In this document: positions 50,873-60,979 of the stretch, piece by piece
How the letters are laid out: the number at the start of each line of letters is the position of its first letter
How positions within the stretch are numbered: position 1 is the first letter of the stretch
Assembly: GCA_035303945.1 (NCBI GenBank)
Contig: DATGQZ010000007.1
Span: 124,001 to 188,000 of the forward strand
Direction of reading: 5' to 3'
DNA: 64,000 nt
Origin: DATGMS01 sp035303945
Lineage (GTDB): Bacteria > Bacteroidota > Bacteroidia > Cytophagales > Cyclobacteriaceae
Notes under the pieces: model-generated
What the model was told of the DNA's origin: nothing
Seen by the model: the letters and a program-made list of their open reading frames with translations, nothing else
Databases searched by the model: none
Program-made: the position numbers and the translations under genes

Positions 50873-53800
50873 ATGTTTAAAACGATCATAAACAGACCCG
50901 TACTAGCCACCGTTATCTCCATCCTCCTGGTCATTGCGGGTATAGTCGGCTTTTTACAATTGCCGGTCACAAGATTTCCAGACATCGCTCCTCCCAGTGT
51001 AAGCGTGAGCGTCAGTTATCCTGGCGGTAATGCCGAAACTGTAGCCAAATCAGTGCTTCTCCCCTTGGAAGAAGCCATTAATGGGGTGGAAAATATGACA
51101 TATATGCGCTCTATTGCCAATAACTCCGGATCGGGCACCATATCTGTTTTTTTCAAGCCGGGAACCGACCCTGATATTGCAGCGGTCAATGTGCAAAACA
51201 GCATCTCGCGCGCCGTCAACCAGATTCCTCCGGAGGTGAATGAAGCGGGGATTTCGGTAGTTAAGCGCCAGAGTGGCAATATCATGACTATTAATATCTT
51301 CGCTGAAGAGGAAGATTCTCCTTATGATGAAACCTTTATTCAGGCCTATGCAAGGATTAACGTCATCCGAGAACTCCTTCGTGTAGAAGGTGTTGCGCAG
51401 GCTGCTTTGCTGGTAGGGCGAGACTATTCTATGCGGATCTGGCTTAATCCAGAGAAACTTGCGCTTTACGGCTTGGTACCACAAGATGTGATGGCTCAGA
51501 TCAGGGATCAAAACTTTGAGTCGGCACCGGGTAGGTTTGGCGAAACGTCGGAAGAGGTTTTTGAAGCCGTTATCAAACATAAAGGAAGGTTCTCTGATCC
51601 GGAAGAATATGAGAACATTGTTATAAAAGCGAACACCGATGGCTCTATCCTGTACCTTCGAGATATAGCGCGTGTGGAATTTGGAGCGTCTAACGTAGGT
51701 AGTGACAATAAAGTGAATGGACGCCCTGCTGTTACCATCAACATTTCACAAACCAACAATTCCAACGCAAAAGAAATAGATGAGAACATCAGGCAGGTAC
51801 TGGAAAGAACTTCAAGGTTTTTTCCAGCAGGAATTTCCTATAATATTTCTTATAGTGTAAGAAATCAGATCGACGAATCGATGGAGCAAGTACTCCATAC
51901 GATCATTGAAGCTTTTGTGCTCGTATTTATTGTGGTCTTTGTCTTTCTTCAAAATTTCAGATCGACCATTATTCCTGCTATTGCGATTCCTGTGTCCTTG
52001 ATAGGTACCTTTTTCTTCTTAAACATGCTGGGATTCTCCATCAACATCCTTACGATGTTTGCCTTGGTATTGTCTATCGGTATTGTTGTGGATGACGCCA
52101 TTGTGGTGGTGGAAGCGGTTCACCATAAGATGAGCCACGATAAATTGAGTCCTAAGAAGGCTACTATTGCGGCTATGAATGAGATATCCGGAGCCATTAT
52201 TTCCATAACGATCGTAATGGCAGCGGTCTTTGTTCCCGTCGGCTTTATGGAAGGCCCTGTAGGCTTATTCTACAGACAGTTTGCTTATACTTTGGCCATC
52301 GCTATACTTATCTCCGCAGTAAACGCATTAACCCTAAGTCCTGTGCTTTGCGCATTGTTGATGAAACCTGAGAAAGAGGATAAGAAAGATAGCAATTGGT
52401 TTCAAGGTTTTCAGCGGCGCTTCTTCCGAGGTTTTAATGCGGCCTTCGCAGCCTTTACCAACAAGTATATCCGCGCGGTGAAGTGGTTGTTGAGGAGAAA
52501 ATGGATGGCCGTAGGTGCATTGGCCGCCTTGCTGGCATTAACCTATTTCTTGTTCCAATCTACACCCAAGGCTTTCATTCCCACTGAGGATGATAACTTC
52601 CTCACCTATTCTTTGGCTATGCCTCCAGGGGCTTCCCTACATCGTACTACACAAGCCTTACAAAAAGCGGATTCTATTCTCCAAAATCATGAAGCTGTGG
52701 CCAGTGTAAACAGTGTGTCTGGGTATAACGTGATTGACGCTGCTAACAGCCCTTCCTTTGGTATGGGCTACATCAACCTGAAAGAAATTAAAGAAAGAGG
52801 AGCGGTCCAGAACATGGAGGATTTGATGGAAGATCTTAAGACAAAACTTGCCACCATTACAGAAGGAAACATTAATGTGTTTGCCAGGCCAACCGTTCAA
52901 GGATTTGGAGATTTCGATGGGTTGGAATTGGTGCTACAGGATAGATTAGGCGGCAGTTACGGCGACTTTAGTCAGGTAGCCGACGAATTCTTGGCTGAAC
53001 TCAACCGGCGACCAGAAATTGAAGATGCTTTTACTTCTTTTAAAGCAAACTTCCCCCAATACGAAGTAACCATTGATTACCTGAAAGCCAAAAGCATGGG
53101 AGTAAGCGTAAGGGAAATGATGCGCACTATCCAATCCTATTTTGGACGGGTTCAGTCAGGTGATTTTAACCGTTTTGGAAGACAGTATCGCGTATACGTT
53201 CAATCTGATGTGGAATATAGGGACGAACCTAAATCACTTGCTTCTATCTTCGTGAAGAATGATAAAGGGGAAATGTTGCCGGTGAATACTTTAATGACTA
53301 TTGAGCGGGTGTACGGTCCTGAGATTGTCAACCGGTACAACCTATTTAATTCCTTGACAATCAATGCCACGCCTGCAGCTGGTCGTAGTACAGGCGATGC
53401 CATGGCAGCCATTGAGGAAGTGGCGGCTGAAAAGCTGCCCGCCAACTACAGTTATGAGTGGACAGGGATGAGCTTGGAACAAAGCCAATCGGGAGGTCAA
53501 ACTGCCATGATCTTTATGTTGAGTATCATTCTCGTATACTTTCTGCTTGCCGCACAATATGAGAGTTACTTCCTTCCCTTGGCGGTGTTGCTATCCATCC
53601 CTTGCGGCATTTTGGGAGTGTTTGTAGCCATTAACCTATTTGGCATCAATAACAATATCTATGTGCAGGTAGGATTGGTGATGTTGATAGGCCTGCTGGC
53701 TAAAAACGCTATTCTGATTGTAGAATTTGCCGTACAAAAAAGAGATGCGGGATTAAGTATTTATGATGCCGCCGTTGAAGCGGCCAGGCTCCGTCTCCGC

Positions 53801-54028
53801 CCTATCATCATGACCTCATTTGCCTTTATTGCAGGTTTGATACCGCTGACGATGACGGTAGGATCATCTGCCCAAGGAAACCAGTCTGTGAGTATCGGTG
53901 CAGCGGGAGGTATGCTTATGGGAGTTGTGTTAGGGATATTTATCATTCCCGTCTTGTATATTTTGTTCCAGGCCCTTCATGAAAAGGTAAGCCGGCGCAT
54001 GGCCACTGATGAAGAAGAAAACTTATGA
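50873..54028 (+). CDS. RND multidrug efflux pump, inner membrane permease (HAE1/AcrB type)
   Basis: 1051 residues, full length, with 12 membrane helices and two large periplasmic loops. N-terminus MFKTIINRPVLATVISILLVIAG and helix 4 GIVVDDAIVVVEAV, holding the paired aspartates of the proton relay, are diagnostic; the later AGLIPLTMTVGSSAQGNQSVS is also typical. It exports hydrophobic compounds using the proton gradient. Its stop overlaps the ATG of the outer-membrane component (ATGA). Confidence 0.95.
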   Translation: MFKTIINRPVLATVISILLVIAGIVGFLQLPVTRFPDIAPPSVSVSVSYPGGNAETVAKSVLLPLEEAINGVENMTYMRSIANNSGSGTISVFFKPGTDPDIAAVNVQNSISRAVNQIPPEVNEAGISVVKRQSGNIMTINIFAEEEDSPYDETFIQAYARINVIRELLRVEGVAQAALLVGRDYSMRIWLNPEKLALYGLVPQDVMAQIRDQNFESAPGRFGETSEEVFEAVIKHKGRFSDPEEYENIVIKANTDGSILYLRDIARVEFGASNVGSDNKVNGRPAVTINISQTNNSNAKEIDENIRQVLERTSRFFPAGISYNISYSVRNQIDESMEQVLHTIIEAFVLVFIVVFVFLQNFRSTIIPAIAIPVSLIGTFFFLNMLGFSINILTMFALVLSIGIVVDDAIVVVEAVHHKMSHDKLSPKKATIAAMNEISGAIISITIVMAAVFVPVGFMEGPVGLFYRQFAYTLAIAILISAVNALTLSPVLCALLMKPEKEDKKDSNWFQGFQRRFFRGFNAAFAAFTNKYIRAVKWLLRRKWMAVGALAALLALTYFLFQSTPKAFIPTEDDNFLTYSLAMPPGASLHRTTQALQKADSILQNHEAVASVNSVSGYNVIDAANSPSFGMGYINLKEIKERGAVQNMEDLMEDLKTKLATITEGNINVFARPTVQGFGDFDGLELVLQDRLGGSYGDFSQVADEFLAELNRRPEIEDAFTSFKANFPQYEVTIDYLKAKSMGVSVREMMRTIQSYFGRVQSGDFNRFGRQYRVYVQSDVEYRDEPKSLASIFVKNDKGEMLPVNTLMTIERVYGPEIVNRYNLFNSLTINATPAAGRSTGDAMAAIEEVAAEKLPANYSYEWTGMSLEQSQSGGQTAMIFMLSIILVYFLLAAQYESYFLPLAVLLSIPCGILGVFVAINLFGINNNIYVQVGLVMLIGLLAKNAILIVEFAVQKRDAGLSIYDAAVEAARLRLRPIIMTSFAFIAGLIPLTMTVGSSAQGNQSVSIGAAGGMLMGVVLGIFIIPVLYILFQALHEKVSRRMATDEEENL

Positions 54029-55578
54029 TGAAAGCAGGTTTGAGTGATCGTTTGTCTCCTTCACAAAGGGAGTCAGTCTTTCAAAGCCAGGATTTGAATA
54101 AAAAGATGTTTATGGGATTTAAGAGTACACGTTCAAGCTCCGTTTGGCGACAAGTCTTATACATTTCGTTTATTGTAGTTGTGATGGCCGGCTGTAAAGC
54201 TGGAAAAAACTATACCCGGCCGAATTTGGATTTGCCGACAGATTACAAGAATTCGGTTAATGACACCTTGGACTCAACTAATATTGCTAAAATCAATTGG
54301 AGAGAGTTCTTTGATGATACTGTATTGGTAAGTCTGATTGATAGCGCATTAAAAAACAACCTGAACCTGCTGCAGTCCGCCAAGGATGTCAATGTGGCCA
54401 TTCAGGACTTGAAACAGGCCAAAGTGAACTTCTTGCCTGAACTTAATGCTGAATTGGGCTATTACGAGAGAGAATACCACTCCGAAGGCTACTACTCCAA
54501 TCCTTCCAGCAATTACTATGGTGATCGAGAGCCGCCTAAAAAATGGTATGTCACCCAAGTCAACCATCGTAACACATTGGCAGCGAGCTGGGAAATAGAC
54601 ATCTGGGGCAAATTCAGGCGAGAAAAAGAAGCAGCTTTAGCCACCTTTATGCAGAGCCGCGAATTTCTCAGAGCAGTACAAACCTCCCTTGTCGCGGAAG
54701 TCGCTTCATCCTACTATAACCTCCTGATGCTGAATGAACAATTAAAAGTTGCGCAACGTAACCTCGATTTGAACGACAGCACGCTCAGAATAGTTGAATT
54801 ACAATTTAAAGCAGGTCAGGTGACCTCTCTTGCTGTAAGACAGACCGAAGCCCAAAAACTGGTGGCGGCATCCCTAATTCCGCAGATCGAAGGAGAAATA
54901 GAAATCCAAAAAAACAACCTGAATCGGCTGCTCGGGAATTATCCCGGTGAAATCCCAACAGGCAAAGAACTGAAAGAGGTTAGCTTGCAGACAAACGTCG
55001 CCGCCGGTGTTCCGCTGGACCTGCTCACCAATCGACCTGATGTAGCAGCCGCCGAATTTGGGCTAGTCGCTGCTAATGCCCAGGTGGGGATTGCTCAGGC
55101 GCTTAAATACCCTTCCCTTACTTTAGGTGCAGATTTAGGGCTGGATGCCATGGAGCTAAAGGATCTATTCAACCCCGGGCTGTCATTGTTCGGCATATTT
55201 ACAGGCTCCCTTACCCAGCCTATCTTTCAAAGAAGGCGACTGAAAACCAATTATCAAGTGGCGTTGCTGCAAAGAGATATTGCGGAACTTGTTTTTAGGG
55301 AAAGTTTGCTAGACGCTGTCACCGAAGTCTCCAATGAGTTGGTCCGAAACCGGAAACTTTTGGAAGCTTTTGAAATTGCAGAGCAACGGCTAGCCAATGC
55401 GCAAACCGCCGTACAAAATGCTGACATGCTGTTTAAAAGTGGCTTTGCCAATTATTTAGAAGTAATAACAGCTCAGAGCAATGCTTTGGATACGGAATTG
55501 GAATTGGCATCGACTCGCATGGAAATATTGGTTTCCAACATAGAGCTTTACCGGGCTTTAGGGGGAGGTTGGGAATAG
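54025..55578 (+). CDS. Outer membrane efflux lipoprotein (NodT/OprM-type TolC homologue)
   Basis: 517 residues. The start at 54025 overlaps the pump stop as ATGA; a later ATG at 54106 would shorten the atypically long N-terminus and leave a normal lipoprotein signal (VVMAGC, Cys57 in the long numbering). After it comes GKNYTRPNLDLP, the usual NodT linker, and two repeats of the coiled-coil/beta-strand pattern (AASWEIDIWGKFRREKEAA; GSLTQPIFQRRRLKTNYQVA). It forms the trimeric outer-membrane exit duct. Confidence 0.92.
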   Translation: MMKAGLSDRLSPSQRESVFQSQDLNKKMFMGFKSTRSSSVWRQVLYISFIVVVMAGCKAGKNYTRPNLDLPTDYKNSVNDTLDSTNIAKINWREFFDDTVLVSLIDSALKNNLNLLQSAKDVNVAIQDLKQAKVNFLPELNAELGYYEREYHSEGYYSNPSSNYYGDREPPKKWYVTQVNHRNTLAASWEIDIWGKFRREKEAALATFMQSREFLRAVQTSLVAEVASSYYNLLMLNEQLKVAQRNLDLNDSTLRIVELQFKAGQVTSLAVRQTEAQKLVAASLIPQIEGEIEIQKNNLNRLLGNYPGEIPTGKELKEVSLQTNVAAGVPLDLLTNRPDVAAAEFGLVAANAQVGIAQALKYPSLTLGADLGLDAMELKDLFNPGLSLFGIFTGSLTQPIFQRRRLKTNYQVALLQRDIAELVFRESLLDAVTEVSNELVRNRKLLEAFEIAEQRLANAQTAVQNADMLFKSGFANYLEVITAQSNALDTELELASTRMEILVSNIELYRALGGGWE

Positions 55579-55720
55579 ACACCTCTCCTCGCCCACCTCA
55601 ATAAATCTCAGGTGGAGCCCAGCAAGTAGGTAGAAAATCTCCGATGGGAGCGAAACTTCTGGACTAAATTTCTACGTTGGTAAAATGGAATAACTTTTTT
55701 TCATACTATAAACTATCCAT

Positions 55721-56671
55721 ATGCGCCAAATTAAACTAGTAGAAGTACGGTCTGAAATCGCAGCAGGTACGCGGGGAGCCAGCTTGGGTGTCGATGCCCT
55801 AAAAGTGGCAAGCCTAGACAAAAAATCAGACTTTTTTGCCCGCTTCGACCCTATTAATGTGCCTGATGCCAACAGCTTTCTTTGGAAAGGTAACCGTCAT
55901 CCTTTTGCCAAATATATTGATGGAGTCTATCAGGTTCTTAATAATGTATACGACACAATCTTGAGCCTTCGAAAGGAAAGAACCTTTCCTATCATACTGG
56001 CGGGAGATCATTCGACGGCGGCAGGCACCATCATGGGGATTAAAGCAGCCGATCCAGAGAAACGGCTCGGTGTGATTTGGATCGATGCCCACGCCGATCT
56101 GCACACCCCTTATACGACGCCGTCCGGAAACATGCATGGTATGCCGCTCGCCATGTGTATTGGAACAGACAATCTAGATTGCAAAATCAATGATCCGGAG
56201 AAAGATACCCTCGCCTACTGGGAAAAGATAAAAAAAATAGGCGGAGAGAAGCCCAAAATTCTGCCCGAGGATATTGTGTACATAGCTGTCAGGGATACTG
56301 AGGAGCCAGAGAATTACCTAATTCAACAACATCAGATCAGGAATTTTACCATTGCGGAAATACGCAAGGAAGGTATAGTTGACATCGCGAATCAGGCTTT
56401 AACCACCTTGTCAGCCTGCGATCAAATATATATATCTTTCGATGTAGACAGTATGGACAGCTCGATCTCCAAGGGTACGGGCACTCCTGTTCCGGAGGGT
56501 CTGTCTGTGGAGGAAGCCATACAGTTGAATGCGGAACTGATCAAGGACCGAAGGGTATGCTGTTGGGAAATTGTAGAGGTTAATCCAACGCTTGATACCG
56601 AAAACCTCATGGCAGAGAATGCGTTTGAGGTACTTGAATCCACTACAGAATCATTAGTAGCCCATTTTTGA
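55721..56671 (+). CDS. Arginase (ureohydrolase family)
   Basis: 316 residues with all six manganese ligands: His97 (LAGDHS), Asp122, His124 and Asp126 (WIDAHADLHT), Asp241 and Asp243 (FDVDSMD). The substrate-binding run TTPSGNMHGMP (Ser135-Asn137-His139) is that of arginases rather than agmatinases or formiminoglutamases. It hydrolyses arginine to ornithine and urea. Next to it is the arginyl-tRNA synthetase gene, and 8 kb upstream an arginine decarboxylase, so arginine use is the theme here. Confidence 0.85.
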   Translation: MRQIKLVEVRSEIAAGTRGASLGVDALKVASLDKKSDFFARFDPINVPDANSFLWKGNRHPFAKYIDGVYQVLNNVYDTILSLRKERTFPIILAGDHSTAAGTIMGIKAADPEKRLGVIWIDAHADLHTPYTTPSGNMHGMPLAMCIGTDNLDCKINDPEKDTLAYWEKIKKIGGEKPKILPEDIVYIAVRDTEEPENYLIQQHQIRNFTIAEIRKEGIVDIANQALTTLSACDQIYISFDVDSMDSSISKGTGTPVPEGLSVEEAIQLNAELIKDRRVCCWEIVEVNPTLDTENLMAENAFEVLESTTESLVAHF

Positions 56672-56739
56672 TCTATTTTTCTATACCTTTGCGCACGGGA
56701 AAGTGTGCATGGGAAGGGGTAAACAACAATTGGAAAAAT

Positions 56740-58530
56740 ATGACCATACAAGAACAGATTTTGGCGGATGTCAGTAAGGCATTTGAAGCGCTTTTTAACC
56801 ATACAGTCGATGCGTCGGATTTATCGCTCCAGCCGACGAGAAAGGAGTTTGCAGGGAATTATACTTTTGTAATGTTCCCTTATGGGAAAATTACCAAAAC
56901 TTCTCCAGAACAAGGGGGCATTCAGATCGGTGAGTATTTAAAAAGCCATTCTGCCATTGTAAGTGATTACAATGTTGTAAAAGGCTTCCTAAATATTGCT
57001 GTTGCCGACAAGCAATGGCTCAAGCTTTTTGATGGGCTAATTCAGGAAACCCAACTGGGGCAGCTTCCTGCCAATGGGCAAAAGGTGATGGTGGAATACA
57101 GCTCACCCAATACCAACAAGCCCCTCCATTTGGGTCACTTAAGAAATAACTTTCTCGGCTTTTCTTTGTCAGAAATCCTCAAAGCCAATGGTTACAAGGT
57201 TATACGAACCAATTTGGTTAATGACCGGGGAATTCACATCTGTAAGTCCATGGTAGCCTATAAGCACTTTGGTGAGGGAGAAACACCAGAATCTTCCGGC
57301 ATCAAAGGAGACCATCTAGTAGGGAAATACTATGTTCGATTTGACCAGGAATATAAAAAGCAGATTTCCGAATTGGTGGAAAGAGGACAGACAGAAGAGG
57401 AAGCAAAGAAACATGCGCCAATCATAAAGGAAGCCCAAGAAATGCTTCTTCAATGGGAAAAAGGCGACAAGGACGTTATTTGCCTTTGGGAAACAATGAA
57501 TGCCTGGGTGTACGATGGTTTCGCGGCCACCTATCAAACCATGGGAGTGGAATTTGATCAATATTATTACGAATCAAACACTTATTTGCTGGGGAAAGAC
57601 ATTGTAGAGGAAGGACTTCAGAAGGGCGTATTTTTCAAAAAGGAAGACAACTCGGTTTGGGCAGACTTAAAGGATGAAGGTCTGGAGGAAAAGCTGGTGC
57701 TCAGAGGCGATGGAACTTCAGTTTATATCACCCAAGACATGGGCACGGCAGATTTGAAATACAAGGATCACCAAATCGACCGGTCCGTATATGTGGTGGG
57801 TAATGAACAGGACTACCATTTTGATGTGTTGTTCAAAATCCTCAAAAAACTGGGACGTCCCTATGCCGATGGCTTGTACCACTTATCTTATGGCATGGTC
57901 GACCTCCCTTCTGGCAAGATGAAATCTAGAGAAGGCACTGTGGTAGATGCGGATGACTTGATGCAGGAAATGGTTGAAACGGCAGCTGCGCACACCCAAG
58001 AACTTGGAAAGATTGACGGATTTAGCGAAGAGCAGGCGCATGAACTCTACCGAATGCTGGGCTTGGGCGCTTTAAAGTATTTCCTATTGAAGGTCGATCC
58101 AAAAAAGAGAATGCTGTTCAACCCGCAAGAATCCATCGAATTCCAGGGCAATACCGGTCCCTTTATTCAATATACTCATGCACGCATCTCTTCAATCCTC
58201 CGAAAGGCAGATCAGATCGGCATGGACTATAGCAAGGTCAACTTCAATAGCCTTTCTCCAATCGCCGATTCGGAAAGAAGTCTTATAATTCTTTTGAATG
58301 ACTATATAGAAAAAGTACGTCAAGCAGGAAGAGAATATTCCCCTGCTATAATCGCACAATATTTATTTGATTTGTCTAAGGAGTATAATCGTTTTTATGC
58401 AGAACTTCCTATATTTAATGAATCTGATGATCTAGTACAAGCCTTCAGAATCGCCCTATCCGCACAGGTAGCTAGGGTCATCAAGACGGGCATGAAGTTA
58501 TTGGGCATCGAGGTACCCGAAAAAATGTAG
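56740..58530 (+). CDS. argS: Arginyl-tRNA synthetase
   Basis: 596 residues from ATG 56740 (MTIQEQILADV). The frame extends back to a TTG at 56668 overlapping the arginase stop, but the extra residues are not family-like and a TACCTTTG -7 box lies in between at 56684-56691. Class I motifs: HLGH for HIGH (residues 130-133, KPLHLGHLRNNF) and MKSREG for KMSKS. The Add-1 N-terminal domain and the C-terminal anticodon domain (from about residue 475) are present. Charges tRNA-Arg. Confidence 0.95.
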   Translation: MTIQEQILADVSKAFEALFNHTVDASDLSLQPTRKEFAGNYTFVMFPYGKITKTSPEQGGIQIGEYLKSHSAIVSDYNVVKGFLNIAVADKQWLKLFDGLIQETQLGQLPANGQKVMVEYSSPNTNKPLHLGHLRNNFLGFSLSEILKANGYKVIRTNLVNDRGIHICKSMVAYKHFGEGETPESSGIKGDHLVGKYYVRFDQEYKKQISELVERGQTEEEAKKHAPIIKEAQEMLLQWEKGDKDVICLWETMNAWVYDGFAATYQTMGVEFDQYYYESNTYLLGKDIVEEGLQKGVFFKKEDNSVWADLKDEGLEEKLVLRGDGTSVYITQDMGTADLKYKDHQIDRSVYVVGNEQDYHFDVLFKILKKLGRPYADGLYHLSYGMVDLPSGKMKSREGTVVDADDLMQEMVETAAAHTQELGKIDGFSEEQAHELYRMLGLGALKYFLLKVDPKKRMLFNPQESIEFQGNTGPFIQYTHARISSILRKADQIGMDYSKVNFNSLSPIADSERSLIILLNDYIEKVRQAGREYSPAIIAQYLFDLSKEYNRFYAELPIFNESDDLVQAFRIALSAQVARVIKTGMKLLGIEVPEKM

Positions 58531-58549
58531 ATTTAAAAATTCATTAACT

Positions 58550-59134
58550 ATGAAGACCTTGCTTATATTATGCGCTTTTGTAGCACTTGCATGTAGTGCC
58601 GGAAGCCAAAGCCACATTATGGAAGAGGAAGCATTAAACTACGAAGACATGGCAATCCACACATCCTTTTATGATTTCAAGATGAAGGACATTGACGGCG
58701 AGGAGGTAGATTTCAGCCAGTATCGGGGAAAAAAGGTGCTTGTAGTCAACGTAGCATCAAAATGCGGCTATACCCCCCAATATGCTGAACTGCAAGAGCT
58801 AAACGAAAAATATGGCGACAAAGTGGCTATTTTGGGCTTTCCAGCCAATAACTTCGGTGGACAAGAGCCAGGCACAAACGAAGACATCAAGCAGTTTTGT
58901 ACAGAAAACTACGGGGTTACATTTCAGATTTTTGACAAAATCTCCGTAAAAGGGGTGGACAAGCATCCCCTGTACCGCTGGCTTTCCGACAAGGAACTTA
59001 ACGGCTGGAATGATAAAGAACCCACTTGGAATTTTTGCAAGTACTTTATCAATGAACAAGGAGAATTGAAAAAATTCTTCCCTTCATCTGTTAAACCGAT
59101 GGACGAAGAAATCCTATCCCTTATTCAGTCCTAA
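58550..59134 (+). CDS. Glutathione peroxidase-family thiol peroxidase (lipoprotein)
   Basis: 194 residues. Catalytic triad visible: Cys72 (SKCGYTPQY), Gln105 (NNFGGQEPG) and Trp160 (TWNFCKYF). The cysteine in place of selenocysteine means a peroxidase probably fed by thioredoxin. The N-terminus has a lipobox LAC (Cys15), so it is anchored in the envelope, where it would reduce lipid or hydrogen peroxides. It lies 20 bases after argS. Confidence 0.92.
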   Translation: MKTLLILCAFVALACSAGSQSHIMEEEALNYEDMAIHTSFYDFKMKDIDGEEVDFSQYRGKKVLVVNVASKCGYTPQYAELQELNEKYGDKVAILGFPANNFGGQEPGTNEDIKQFCTENYGVTFQIFDKISVKGVDKHPLYRWLSDKELNGWNDKEPTWNFCKYFINEQGELKKFFPSSVKPMDEEILSLIQS

Positions 59135-59151
59135 GTTTTAGTTACAAAATT

Positions 59152-60069
59152 GTGCCTGTTTCGCTATCAAATAAAAAACAAGCCTGGCTCCATGCCATTC
59201 GGCTAAGAACTCTCCCATTGGCTTTGGCAAGTATTCTCATGGCAAGTTTTATTGCCGTTTACCATGAGGTTTTTCGGTGGGAGGTTTTCTTATTGGCCGT
59301 CCTCACCACTACCTTGCTTCAAATACTGTCCAATCTTGCCAACGATTATGGGGACAGCGTGCACGGCGCGGATAGTATCGACCGTCAAGGCCCCACCCGT
59401 GCCGTTCAATCTGGCGTAATCAGTAAAGAGGAAATGAAGCGGGCGATGATTCTTTTTGCTGCATTTTCATTTGCGAGCGGCATGGCGTTGCTTTACGTGG
59501 CTGTAGCAGATATCCTTATTTTTTTAGGCTTCGTTGCATTAGGTTTGGTTGCCATTGTAGCGGCCATTACCTATACATCTGGCTCCAAACCTTATGGCTA
59601 TGCAGGCTTGGGAGATTTGTCCGTATTCCTCTTCTTTGGGCTTGTCGGTGTACTGGGCACCTATTTCCTTCACAGCCTGCGTTTTTCTGCGGATCTTATT
59701 TTCCCTGCTATTTCACTTGGTTTCTTTAGTACTGCCGTTTTAAACATCAACAACATCAGAGATATTGAATCCGATGTTAAAGCCGGTAAACGCTCCATTC
59801 CTGTCCGAATAGGAAGGGCGGCAGCGGTGAAGTATAATTGGTTTTTAATTATTGCAGGTAACCTTTCACTCCTGGTGTTTGTCATCAACCAGCAAGCGTG
59901 GGGAGGTCTGCTAGCCTTGGGAGTAGCACCTGTAATGGTCAGTATCGCCAAAGGGGTGGCTGATCCCCAAAAAAGTGCACTTCAACTCGACCCATACCTT
60001 AAAAGAATGGCCATTTCTACGCTTATGTGGGTGTTGGTTTTTGGCGCTGGCATTATTTTTTTAAGGTAA
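59152..60069 (+). CDS. menA: 1,4-dihydroxy-2-naphthoate octaprenyltransferase
   Basis: 305 residues, UbiA-type prenyltransferase with about nine membrane helices. The aspartate-rich prenyl-diphosphate site reads NDYGDSVHGAD (64-74) and the second one NNIRDIESDVKAGK. It attaches the isoprenoid tail in menaquinone synthesis, the respiratory quinone of Bacteroidota. The start is a GTG at 59152, 17 bases after the peroxidase stop; the next in-frame ATG falls at residue 30, inside the first helix, so GTG is needed. Confidence 0.93.
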   Translation: MPVSLSNKKQAWLHAIRLRTLPLALASILMASFIAVYHEVFRWEVFLLAVLTTTLLQILSNLANDYGDSVHGADSIDRQGPTRAVQSGVISKEEMKRAMILFAAFSFASGMALLYVAVADILIFLGFVALGLVAIVAAITYTSGSKPYGYAGLGDLSVFLFFGLVGVLGTYFLHSLRFSADLIFPAISLGFFSTAVLNINNIRDIESDVKAGKRSIPVRIGRAAAVKYNWFLIIAGNLSLLVFVINQQAWGGLLALGVAPVMVSIAKGVADPQKSALQLDPYLKRMAISTLMWVLVFGAGIIFLR

Positions 60070-60118
60070 AAATCCTTAGATTTATATCAAGTATATGAAG
60101 CGTTTCTAACTTAAACTT

Positions 60119-60976
60119 ATGACTATGCATACCATTTTAGTCCCCTATGATTTTTCCCAACAGGCAGAATTTGCCTTTCAATTTGCGCAGCAGCTTGCCT
60201 CCAAAACGATGGGGAAACTCAAGCTGGTCCATATTGTAGAAACGCCCACTACACAAAGTTTCAGCACAATGGGTGAAATTAACTTAGATTCAGCCCAGTT
60301 GAATCAGGTGTATATGATCGAGTTGGTGGAAAAAAGAAAAAGGCAGCTAAAGGAAATTGAGGAGCAACATCAAAATAGACCCTACAAATTCAAAACCCGA
60401 CTGGCTTTTGGCAACCCCTATGCGGGAATTTCATCTGAGATAGCTGATATAAAAGCAGATCTGGTAGTAATGGGATCTAAAGGTTCCAGTGGCTTGGAAG
60501 AACTACTGATCGGATCTAATACCGAAAAAGTGGTAAGGCATGCCAAGTGTCCCGTGATCACGGTAAAGCAAGCCATCAATGCCGACCATATCAAGAAAAT
60601 TGTATTTGCGAGTGATTTCAGTGAAGACAACGGGGTAGTTATTCAACAGATCAAGTCCCTTCAGGAGCTGCTAGGTGCGGAATTAAGTTTGGTGAAAATC
60701 AACACACCCAGCTTCTTTGAAACATCTAAAGACTCTCGGAAAAAAATTGAAACATTCATCAGCAAACATGGCTTGAGCAACACCATGGCGGTAATATATA
60801 ACAGTACATCCGAAGAAGAGGGAATCATCGAGTATGCCGAAGAAATAAATGCCGATATGATTGCTCTGGCAACCCATGGGCGTACAGGCTTTATGCACTT
60901 GCTCAGTGGAAGCATTGCCGAAGATGTGGTCAACCATGCTAAAAGGCCTGTATGGACCATGAAAATCAGCAAATAA
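60119..60976 (+). CDS. Universal stress protein, two tandem Usp domains
   Basis: 285 residues: Usp domain 1 (1-150) with the ATP-binding run GSKGSSGLEELLIGSNTE, and domain 2 (about 152-285) with THGRTGFMHLLSGSIAE, so both nucleotide-binding loops are intact. Starts ATG-ACT-ATG; either ATG (60119 or 60125) is possible. Cytoplasmic ATP-dependent stress regulator of unknown target. It is followed after only 3 bases by the SUI1-like gene, so the two are co-transcribed. Confidence 0.9.
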   Translation: MTMHTILVPYDFSQQAEFAFQFAQQLASKTMGKLKLVHIVETPTTQSFSTMGEINLDSAQLNQVYMIELVEKRKRQLKEIEEQHQNRPYKFKTRLAFGNPYAGISSEIADIKADLVVMGSKGSSGLEELLIGSNTEKVVRHAKCPVITVKQAINADHIKKIVFASDFSEDNGVVIQQIKSLQELLGAELSLVKINTPSFFETSKDSRKKIETFISKHGLSNTMAVIYNSTSEEEGIIEYAEEINADMIALATHGRTGFMHLLSGSIAEDVVNHAKRPVWTMKISK

Positions 60977-60979
60977 AGA

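Noticed and set aside
56668..56739. TTG-initiated extension of ArgS
   Set aside because: The extra 24 residues are unlike ArgS N-termini and a TACCTTTG promoter box lies within; the ATG at 56740 begins the normal sequence.
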